Positions 1 to 9,133 of a DNA stretch of 64,000 nt are shown here, piece by piece; positions within the stretch are counted from its first letter, which is position 1, and every line of letters starts with the position of its first letter. This stretch comes from Coptis chinensis (taxonomy: Eukaryota > Streptophyta > Magnoliopsida > Ranunculales > Ranunculaceae). The notes under the pieces were generated by a model. The model did not search any database and was not told where the DNA came from. It saw nothing but the letters and a program-made list of their open reading frames with translations. The position numbers and the translations under genes were made by a program. The stretch lies in NCBI GenBank assembly GCA_015680905.1, contig CM027382.1:13303501-13367500 (forward strand), in the 5' to 3' direction.

Positions 1-2030
1 CAACCATCTCAAAGCGCCTATTCAGATTAGGCCTCCTAAACTGAGCGGGAGCATCACCACCTCCCCCAGCATTCCCACCTTCATGACCAGCCCTATCAAC
101 TTCACCCCCCTCATGTCGTCTAGAAGCATAACGGCTACCAGAACCTCCCCCAGCCGTTCTCACTCCAGAAACAGATGCTCGCTTCTGGCTCTCCCTCTCC
201 ATCTCAGGATCCGAGCTAGAATCAGAGATGTCAAGCACTAGCTTTTGAGTCCTCTTCTTCTGCTCAGCTTTCTTCCTATTGATCTTCGCACCACCTCATT
301 TCTTGAAGTAATGTGCAACCTCCTCCAACAAGGACACTTTCTCTTCCCAACTCAGCCTCGCAAACTCTTCAATAGCCCCCGTTGACGTACGACCCCAAAT
401 TACGATCTCTGAAAAAACAAACAAGTGTCAGAACGGCATCATATCAAAATCATAAACAAAACAAACGACCTACAACATGAAAACGATCCACATCAAATAA
501 CGACCTACCATCAGTCCTCACACTACGGCTCTCCAACTCACACCCAGGAGGACAATAACTCTCCACAATCAACAAAGGCCTACGCCACCACTTTTACTTA
601 CTCACCCCAACTATCACCGGTGATTTACCCCTCATCACTTGGAAACCAAAGTCCATAGCAGAAGATATTTTCACAGTAAAGTGTTCCAGCATGTCAGACA
701 AACAAATATTATAGCCCCTCTGTCTCAACAGATCCAGAACATGCAACACCCTCCAACTATTATCCACAAATTTCAAAGGTGCCTTCCTACAAAAGTTCAG
801 CACGTCTAAGGTCAGACGTGAGAATGACAACCTCAACCCCGCCTTCAGTTGGCCATACGTAATTACAACCCCACCATCTCGAGGCATATAATCTGAACCA
901 AAAACATTCTTCTCACCACTCAGGTCGTATATCATCAGATCTGGGCTATCAATCCCAAACTCTTTTCTTAAGTCTCCAAAGTTATCAAACACCGACCTAG
1001 ACACCGCAACCTCAGTCATCGTCTCCAACGAAGAGGACGATGACACTCACCTCCACTACGTGCCCTAACACCATCATCTCCATCACTCACCGTTCTCTCT
1101 CTCCACTAATCCAACTCCACTTTACCACTCAAACTATCACTAGTAATCGACATTACAAAAGCAAAAGAAGCAAAAGATCAAATTTTTGAAGTTCAAGAAG
1201 ACGTACCTAAAGACGAAAGGTTGGAAAAGTTTTTTTTTTTTTCTTCCACTCTGTTTTTCTTCCTTTGTTGATAAAGTGAATAAATGAAGAAGCTTCACAC
1301 GTGAAAACTCTTCAGCTGCACAAATCTCGAAAGCAGACAAAACGTAATCATAACCTCGCCCACAAACCACCACGATTTTGGGACTATGGATCAGATCCAA
1401 CAGTTCCTGCACATTTTCCAAACCGTTCAAACAAAACCAACTGTGCGAGCGACACGTGTTAAAAACTTTATTCCATTTTTTTCTTTCTTTTCACATCACA
1501 GCTGTCCAAAGAAATAAATAAAATAAAGGGGGGTTGTGTAGTAAGTACCTTCCGTTCTCAAGCATATCACTATATAACATGTGTCCACAATCTAGGTCGT
1601 ATATTCACCAGCTCGTACCACACCACTATGACTAACAACGACCTAGACTCAGGTCGTCCCAAATATCAATTACAGCCATATATAGAAGCAAATGATCTAG
1701 TGTGATCCTAGAACTCAGTCAACACACCAATCAAGGAGATATTTACTTTATAACATCATGAGTAATGACAAATCATCAAGATAGCACAAAATATGGATCT
1801 ACACTTGACAACGGCCTGGAGCAAATAAGGAAGGTCAGCTCAAACATCTATAAGTAGAAAGAGATGAACTACGTAAGGCTTGATTCAAGTTTACCCAAGG
1901 AACTTGATACGTAGGCAACTCTTATCCCAAGAAAGAGTGCATCCATTCCCTACCAATCACAACATCAGGTCGTAGACCCCAAAATATACTAACCTCTACA
2001 ATAGTCATTTATGTTTTTCCATATAATCCA
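1..2030 (+). mobile_element. 3' end of a Ty3/gypsy LTR fossil, probably Tat/Retand-like
   Basis: A purine tract ending in a run of G at about 1525-1533 is directly followed by TGTGTAGTAAG, which fits a polypurine tract next to a 3' LTR starting near 1535. Inside the putative LTR is TACGTAGGCAAC (about 1909-1920), a word I associate with plant Tat/Ogre LTRs. The preceding 1.5 kb carries an ORF on the opposite strand, as known for Retand-type elements between pol and the 3' LTR. The left end lies outside the window and the right LTR end is uncertain. No pol is visible here, so the family is an inference. Confidence 0.4.
594..1046 (-). CDS. Antisense ORF of the LTR fossil, unknown function (150 residues)
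   Basis: A 150-residue open frame on the minus strand. It starts with a serine-rich leader, and the middle (about residues 60-115) has the leucine-rich, amphipathic look of plant transposon-associated ORFs. Further minus-strand sequence at about 300-1 reads as a low-complexity acidic, basic and glycine-rich stretch (for example KLVLDISDSSSDPEMERESQ), so the original product was probably longer or multi-exon. I do not recognise a catalytic motif. Its position just inside a putative 3' LTR and its opposite strand suggest the accessory antisense ORF of Retand-like elements. It could instead belong to a separate DNA transposon. Confidence 0.35.
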   Translation of the reverse strand: MSSSSSLETMTEVAVSRSVFDNFGDLRKEFGIDSPDLMIYDLSGEKNVFGSDYMPRDGGVVITYGQLKAGLRLSFSRLTLDVLNFCRKAPLKFVDNSWRVLHVLDLLRQRGYNICLSDMLEHFTVKISSAMDFGFQVMRGKSPVIVGVSK

Positions 2031-2574
2031 TATAATTGGCGTAAGCTAATAACCACCACAAGTTGGAGCTAAATTCATTCCCCCTTATTCTCAGCCAACT
2101 ATGCAACAAGGATTGAAGAGAGTTGTTATGTGCCATTAATGAAAATGTGTGCGCAGTCGATTCCATCAATTGAAACATTCAATTATAATGTTTTTGAATA
2201 TGATGATTTGCATGACATTGAGATCTTCTTTGTCAGAGATCATAACTTGTATCAATTTCACTTGTTTTATTGTGAATAATTGTGTAAAATTTTGAGTTGT
2301 CTCCCAAAAATGTTATATCCGATAAAAACACTTAATTTGACCCATATTTGCGTAACAATTATTATGAAAATGAACGTAGTTGTTGTTCTTTTGCACCATT
2401 CTAATAAAGTTTACAGATATTACGACCTAAGGACAAAGCCCAATAATAATTTTGTAATAAGTTCACATTGATTTTTCATTTTGCCATAAGTCCTAAACTT
2501 GACATTATCATTTTTTACTTATAATTTCGGCTCAAGAACACATTTTCAATTTTTATTTCACCATAAGTCTTATG

Positions 2575-2860
2575 TAAATATATATTTTCATAGTTTTCTT
2601 TTCATATGTAAATTTAAATTTGCATATGAAAATATATATGTTCATATGCAAATATAAATTTACATAGTTTCATTTTCATATGTAAATTTAATTTACATAT
2701 AGTATCTTACATATGAAAATTTACATATAATATTGTATTTTTACATATGTAAATTTAAATTTGCATATGAATATTTACATATAGTATTTTTTCAATTTAA
2801 ATTTAAATTTTCATATGCAAATGTAAATTTAAATTTGCATATAGTATTTACATAGGACTT
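2575..2860. repeat. AT-rich palindromic repeat, CATATG/AAATTTAAATTT words
   Basis: Short palindromic words recur: CATATGCAAAT, AAATTTAAATTT and TTACATATG in both orientations. The stretch can fold back on itself many times. It resembles the core of an AT-rich MITE, but clear terminal repeats and target duplications were not found. Confidence 0.5.
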
Positions 2861-2869
2861 ATGTCGAAC

Positions 2870-3382
2870 TTAAAATTGAAGTGGACTTAGGACGAAAATA
2901 TTTAGGAAAATTGAGCTCTTAGCCCAATTACTTATCCCAAAAGAAAACAAAATGAAGCATCTCGAATGGTTGTCATATATGACTTGCCAAATTGCCATCT
3001 ATGCGAGTGATGTCTAATTATAACACAAAAACCAGAAGCCCTGCTGTACATCCAAAGACTTGCCGCACAGTGGCTAAAGGTAATAATACAAAATCACTGG
3101 TTATTTTTTTAGCCACAAAAATGACAAATAATATAAGACAAAACCATTGGTTTTCATAAAAATGTAAATTTAAATTTGCATTCTTATTTATGGGAACTTA
3201 AAATTCAATGGATAGGACTAAAAATATTTAGGAAAATTGGATTTACTTATCCCAAAAAAAAACAAAATGAACATCCAAACCGATGCCAAAAAATTGAGAA
3301 TCCAAAAAATCTGTACATCCAAACTTGCTAAAGGTAATAATACAAAATCACTGGTTATTTTTTTAGCCACAAAAATGACAAA
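2870..3382 (+). repeat. Imperfect direct duplication of about 200-260 bp
   Basis: Two blocks share long words. GGTAATAATACAAAATCACT lies at about 3080 and again at about 3331, each followed by GGTTATTTTTTTAGCCAC. Upstream of each, ATATTTAGGAAAATTG and a TTACTTATCCCAAA stretch also recur (about 2900-2945 and 3225-3260). The second block is shorter than the first. This looks like a local tandem duplication followed by small deletions. Confidence 0.6.
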
Positions 3383-3384
3383 TG

Positions 3385-3745
3385 GATTCAAAAATCCGAA
3401 CCCAAACCGATAAAAAAATTGAGAATCCAAAATCGAACCGACTTGAATTGAAAAACTATAAATTGAATTAAATCCTAAATTAAATCAATTAATTTTAGCC
3501 GATAAATATATACAAAATTAATCATAAATATTACTAAAATGCCATTTTATCGGTTTGGGTTCATATCGGTTCGGTGGAGCCGTGGAGGACAAATCCAAAA
3601 CCAAACCAATATCTTATCAGTTCGGTTCGCTTTCGGATCGGTGGAGTGAGATCCAAATTACCAAAACCCAAACTATTTTTTATCGGTTTGATTCGGGTCG
3701 GTTATCGGGTTGTTATGAAAACCATTGACAGCCCTACTCTTACCA
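3385..3745. mobile_element. Possible hAT-type MITE rich in CGGTT/AACCG words
   Basis: The stretch has AACCGAT words on the left and ATCGGTTTGGGT, TTCGGTTCG and CGGGTCGG words on the right, so the two halves are roughly inverted. The right border reads CCATTGACAGCCCTA, similar to the GTGTCAAATGG-type ends of many plant hAT MITEs. The left border is unclear because it abuts the duplicated block. Nothing codes here. Confidence 0.3.
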
Positions 3746-4050
3746 CAGCAACTTTAGAGTTGCCTGTAAGCAGCATATCTCACCAAAATTGCCAACCTAC
3801 ATCGACTCACTGGACTCCATGAGACCATGACATTCCTCTGACCCACAACTTGGGTCAACTTCCTTGGAGCCCAAGTATACTACTAATATACAACCCACCA
3901 AAACACACTCAATCTAATCCTACACGTGTATAGAACGTATCATCCAACGGCATTAAATACCGCTACACCAAATTACTAAAACCCCTGTCTCACACCACAT
4001 CATCAGATAAAAAAAAAAAAAACCACAGCCTAAAAACACAAGACAGAAAG

Positions 4051-4110
4051 AAACCCTAAAAACAAATCCCCTTCAGCCAAAGGTACCAAAAATTTCTCAA
4101 ATTAGGGTTT
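4051..4110 (+). promoter_or_regulatory. Telo-box motifs at the start of the eIF6 gene
   Basis: AAACCCTAA lies at 4051-4059 and its reverse complement TTAGGGTTT at 4102-4110. Telo-boxes (AAACCCTAA) are typical of plant genes for ribosomal proteins and translation factors, often near the transcription start. A GAGCCCAAG site II-like word lies at about 3867. The first copy falls in the presumed 5' leader and the second inside a 5' UTR intron (donor at about 4083, acceptor ending at 4154). The motif match is direct; the regulatory role is inferred from the family. Confidence 0.55.
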
Positions 4111-4176
4111 ATATATTTTAACTGTTTTCATTTATTAATATGTTTTCGATGCAGGTTGTAGCTGTTATTATTCATC

Positions 4177-6899
4177 ATGGCAACTCGTAAGTTTAATATT
4201 TTTGTTATGAGTGCATGTATATATATCGTTTTAATGATTAATATATTGACATGTTGGAGGGGATGGTATAATTGACAGGTCTTCAGTTTGAGAATAATTG
4301 TGACATTGGGGTGTTTTCAAAGCTTACAAATGCTTATTGCTTAGTTGCTATTGGAGGTTCAGAGAATTTCTATAGGTCTGTATGTATATGTTGGTTAGAC
4401 TATAATAAGTTTATGTGGGGTTTTTTTTTTATAGTTTTTATGTTTGGTGTATTAAAAAATGATTGATCGGCTTTGTGATTTTGCAGTACGTTCGAGTCTG
4501 ATCTCGCAGAGTTTATTCCTGTTGTCAAAACATCTATTGCTGGCACTAGAATAGTTGGGAGACTTTGTGTTGGTGAGTACACTTTGGATCACTTTAGCTT
4601 GAGTTTTTTGAGGTCTTTTTTTACCGCTCGAGTTTAACATGTCTAATTTTGTTGTTTCTGTTGTGGCAGGTAATAAAAATGGGCTTCTCCTTCCACACAA
4701 TACTACTGACCAAGGTAATTTTGAGAGCAAATTTATAGAGGGGGTGATTAACTGATTATAATGTAGTACTCCCAAGTTTTAACTTTTTTTTTATTGCTCT
4801 GGATGTATACCTTTATTAAAGAAATGATAGTGCGATGGAACAATGTGCACTAATTGAGATATAATCTTTCTGGTTAGACCGGTAGACTGGAAAATGAACT
4901 TGGATAAAACTAGTTGTGGTTTTCCACTGTAAATAACTAACTCCATAATTTTTACAAAGACAAGAATGCAACTGCTATTCTTGCATAGTACAAGGAATAT
5001 ATTTGGACATCTTTTTGTATTATTTAGTTTTTAGCTTTATAGTGATTATAGTAGCTTCCAATCATTTACTGTGTAGCGCTTGTTGTTTGGGTTCTATTCC
5101 TGATGGCATTCCACTTGTCAACAGTGTCCAAAAAACAGTGGACAATGCTTGTAGACGACCTAGGTCAAGTTCTTGATGTTTCCTTTTTAAAACTTGATAC
5201 GCTTTTCAAGTTAATGGCTGCTAAGTCATATTTTGATTCGATTGATTGTGTCATTAGGATCCTTCAAATTGTTCAGATGAGTTCCAATCTTTGAGTGCAT
5301 AAACAATTTTTATATATTTATAAAATCTTGTGTTGTATAAAATGTATGTCATAAAATTTAATATGAATATTTTCTTCAACCTTGTTGATTGTATCATCTA
5401 CATATGCAATAATTTAATTGTATTTGGAGGGCATGTCTTATAATTGTATATACGCTTGACAAATTTTGTTGATATTTTTTGTATGCTGGGTAAAACAATT
5501 TATATGTTGTTTCCTTGTTTGATTTGTTATCCTTTTCCTTCATTTTAGAGCTTCAACACTTGAGAAACAGTTTACCAGAGGAAGTAGCCGTTCAACGTAT
5601 TGAAGAAAGACTGTCTGCTTTGGGGAATTGCATTGCTTGCAATGACCACGTTGCTCTGACACATACTGATCTTGACAGGGTATAGTATTTATTTACTTCT
5701 ATATTACTTATTTAAGTTATTTTTGTGTTTAACAATGACTTCCTTGCACAAAATTTTGTGGCCTTTTTCACTAACAGGACTCTATTAATAAAAGAAGGCC
5801 TCTGCTAATAAAAGAGGGAGGTTACTCCTGGTTTTCTCTTGGCTAACAAATAGATTATGCAAATTTATTTTTATCCGCAAGTTCGTCGCGATTCAACAAT
5901 ACAGGCCTTGGTGGAGTTAGGGAAGTACATGCCTTGGCGAAGGTGTCTAGGGCTACTCGTCTTGGGTTTGGTTCCCACCTTCACCGGGGAAAAAGGGAAT
6001 TTAAGGGTTTAGGGAATGAAGTTTTAACTATCAAGAAAGAAAAAAAATCACTAATAATCATATGAATATATGATCTCATTCTCACTAACCCTGACAATAC
6101 TCAAGGTCAACAAAGGACAATTTTATCTCAGTTGGATGTAAAATGTTTTGCGTACTTGCTTCTTTAGATCAGCGTGCAATAACGTTGCTGTCGTGAGTTG
6201 TTCATTATCCATCCACCTTATTATTCTGGAAGGTCTACCTTGTAGAATCATTATTCTCCTATTAAATATTGTGGTCAACTGTGGTCTTACACTGGATCGT
6301 TGGCTTGACTGTTGAGAAACATATAGGTGTATCTTAATGCATTGGACGTTTTGTCACCTGCACTTGAATACTAATGAAACATATAGGTGTATCTTAATGC
6401 TTACTCATGCTGTATGCTATATCTATGGTTTTTTTACAGGAAACTGAGGAGTTTATTGCAGATACTCTTGGAGTTGAGGTGTTTAGACAGACAATTGCAG
6501 GAAACATTCTTGTTGGTAGTTATTGTGCCTTCTCTAACAAAGGCGGGCTGGTAAGAAACAGAACTCTCTATAGTGTTTAAATGATTGAAAGAGATCCCAC
6601 CCTTGTTTGACCTATTCCTTTTAAAAATCTTCCCTTAACAGGTCCATCCCCACACATCCATTGAAGATTTGGATGAACTTTCAACACTACTTCAAGTTCC
6701 TCTTGTAGCTGGGACTGTTAACCGAGGCAGTGAAGTCATTGGTGCTGGTATGGTTGTCAATGACTGGACAGCTTTTTGTGGTTCGGACACCACTGCTACA
6801 GAACTCTCTGTTATTGAAAGTGTGTTTAAGTTGAGGGAAGGCCAACCCAATGCTATAGTTGATGAAATGAGGAGGTCGTTGATTGATACCTATGTTTGA
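4177..6899 (+). CDS. eIF6: Eukaryotic translation initiation factor 6 (eIF6), 7 coding exons
   Basis: eIF6 binds the 60S ribosomal subunit, acts in its nucleolar biogenesis, and keeps it from joining 40S until released. Coding exons, all with GT-AG introns: 4177-4186, 4279-4375, 4487-4572, 4670-4714, 5549-5679, 6440-6550 and 6642-6899. They sum to 738 nt, so 245 residues plus stop, exactly the usual eIF6 length. The product opens [20 protein letters not shown], contains NNTTDQ-like and [18 protein letters not shown] stretches (middle), then SNKGGLVHPHTS and [14 protein letters not shown], and ends SLIDTYV. The five-fold pentein fold spans the whole chain. The first coding exon has only 10 nt and is preceded by a 5' UTR intron. 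All residues that I can judge fit a working gene. An open stretch in intron 4 is not part of it. Confidence 0.95.
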
Positions 6900-8029
6900 G
6901 TACTTGAGCCACCTTCCCTTGGTGTCAATTACTTGCTGAAGTTGTTGTTAGTTTGTTATCTTGTTGATTATGTTTTTACTAAGTAGGTTTGAAAAATTGA
7001 ATCCATTTAGAGGCATTAAGCATACAAGTCCAAAAGGTTACATGGATTTACAATGGCATAAACTTAAACTCGTTGTTTTTTGTTAAAGCAGAAGTCATGC
7101 AACTTTGAAATACAGAAAGTATTGGTTTGGAGTTGCACATAAATCGTCTTATTCCTTTCCTGGTACTGGACACTGAGAGTTTGAGTTTGGATGATTTAGC
7201 AAGTATAAATCAATTTAGGAAAATTAGCCAAAAAAAGTAGCAAACTTTGCCCGAAAATTCAATGAGTTTTGTTTGTTTTCTTCTTAACAAGCTTAAGGAA
7301 TTGGGCGTATTTGTCAGCGCCGTTTTGATTAAAGAAGCAATTTTAACCAAACAAGAACAAAGTCCTTATCTATCAGACGCGCATGCCCTAATCTTCATCT
7401 GTCTAAATTAACAGATAAAGGTGGTAAATTTAATTTGTCCATGCTCGATTATAAGCTCTTGTGACGTTGTAGACAAAAAAAAAAAAAAAGGCTCTTGTGA
7501 CATGCGGTCGGCCTGTCAAAAACTTTTGAGAACAAAATCGTTGACATACACCTGTTGAACCAAAATGACTTGATCAGAATTCTTTTGAGTCTATTGCACA
7601 GTCCAAAAGGCTGGTTTGCCTAAGCCAGGTTTACAAACAGGATTGTGTTGCAAGGGAGTCACAAGTTATAACTTATTATAAGTATAACTATGCCTCGATC
7701 TATTTATTAAACAAGCGAAATGAATTTCTAGAGTCGGCAATAGGGTTCTTCATTTCGTATTCTGATATTTTGGTGTTTGATTGACACTTGAACCATTAAT
7801 ATTTTGGTCCATGTACAAAAACTACAGATGAAGTGGCTACAGATCAACCGACGAACTGATTCGTCCCAACTCCCAACCAAATAGAAACGTTGTATTCATT
7901 GACATGAAATGGTACGTACTAGGCTACACGAATTTATCTACAAATTGGAGTAAAAAATGTGGAACAAAATTACATGTGAATCAGGATAAACTCTTTCAAG
8001 TTGACATCAAAATGTTGCACCCTGACCAG
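6900..8029. other. Intergenic, 3' of eIF6
   Basis: Holds the presumed eIF6 3' UTR (roughly the first 200 bases, with AT-rich possible polyadenylation signals). I see no gene, tRNA or mobile element with ends in the remainder. A poly-A run lies at about 7475-7489. Confidence 0.5.
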
Positions 8030-8251
8030 TTAAATGACTAGATCCGGATACGGTTGGAGGTTCCTCCACCCTGCTAGGCTTCGGTTAATGTGGTCCTGAG
8101 TGCCATATCCACGACTCTTGTACTCCTGTAGATCAGAATATCTCAGGTAAGGACTGCTCTGCAATGGCAACTGTTGCAAGCTCGCCTTCTTTTCCTCATT
8201 CTTCTGCTCTTCAGATTCGTCATTCCTAACCATTTGAGCGCTGTCCGACAT
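8030..8251 (-). CDS. Small plant-type hydrophilic protein (73 residues)
   Basis: A short, charged protein without signal peptide or membrane segment. Residues about 10-25 are rich in E and K. The centre carries SPYLRYSDLQEYKSRGYGTQ, a motif of the form SPYxxYxDLxxYKxxGYGTxxH that I recall from small plant proteins of unknown biochemistry, but I cannot name the family. The start is supported by an AACAAGCAATGTC context. About 75-85 bases upstream is an AATATATAC box that could serve as TATA, preceded by no other ATG in frame. It is a single exon with its own promoter, divergent from eIF6. It could be a stress- or seed-related protein, but nothing in the sequence proves a role. Confidence 0.55.
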   Translation of the reverse strand: MSDSAQMVRNDESEEQKNEEKKASLQQLPLQSSPYLRYSDLQEYKSRGYGTQDHINRSLAGWRNLQPYPDLVI

Positions 8252-9133
8252 TGCTTGTTCTCAGTTTTAGTACTTTGTTCAATTGAATACCAATGATACA
8301 AATTGGTGCATTATGTTGGTAATTGTATATATTGCAAACTGAAGAAAATGATGTCTGAATTATTATTGATTTTCCTTTAATAGACATTTGAATAAGTCAG
8401 TCTACTCTTCCTCACCAGTTGTTTTGGTGGCCAAGAATCTATTGTGTTGCAGACCTTAAATATATATGTAATGAGCTAGAATGCCTAGAGTCCTGTACAT
8501 TTCTTCTCCTATTACGTATTTCTTAATCCTTATTGCCTGGGTGAAAATTTCAATCATTCTAATTCGGGTAATTCCTCCATAAATCGATTGACATTTTGAA
8601 AGTGTGAAGAAAGGATTTAACCATTACAGAAGCTTAAAAAGTTTGCAGCTTAACCATTTTTCAAAAACGAATTTTCCAAGCATTTCTTTCCAAGTAAGAT
8701 AAGTCACTAGTCTTAAACGTTGCATCAAGTCCAATCCATGAAATTAAACAGATTTTGGCAAGAAAAAATGTACTTAATCTCGAATAAAAAAAATTCTCCA
8801 ATATTTTTGCATTCACAATAGCATAGGTACTTACATATTTGTTAAAAAGAAGATACCAGTGAACAATATACAAACTTGATACAGTAAGCAGATATATACT
8901 CTAATTAAAAGTACTTCAAAATATCTACAGAAGGACTGTTATCTCATCAGTTTTGAATTTACCGCTAATTAGTATGATTTCTATGCCTAAGATACCTAAA
9001 CATTTTTATGGAAATTACTCTTTTTTTATTTCTTTTTCTTTTACATAAGTTACAGTGATTCTGTTATATGAAAAATGAAAAGAATTGGAAGTAGAGTTCC
9101 ATTACCTTGTATAAAACATAAAAGCATCATTTG
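8252..9133. other. Intergenic, between small gene and PPR gene
   Basis: Contains the presumed promoter of the small gene (TATA-like ATATATAC near 8325-8335, minus strand) and the presumed 3' UTR of the PPR gene on the right. No further gene or repeat recognised. Confidence 0.5.

Noticed and set aside
5103-5294. 63-residue ORF in eIF6 intron 4
   Set aside because: Lies fully in an intron with good splice sites; no family likeness.
5885-5990. Possible SINE in eIF6 intron 5 (GGTTTGGTTCCCACC word)
   Set aside because: Weak B-box likeness only; no A-box, tail or target duplication.
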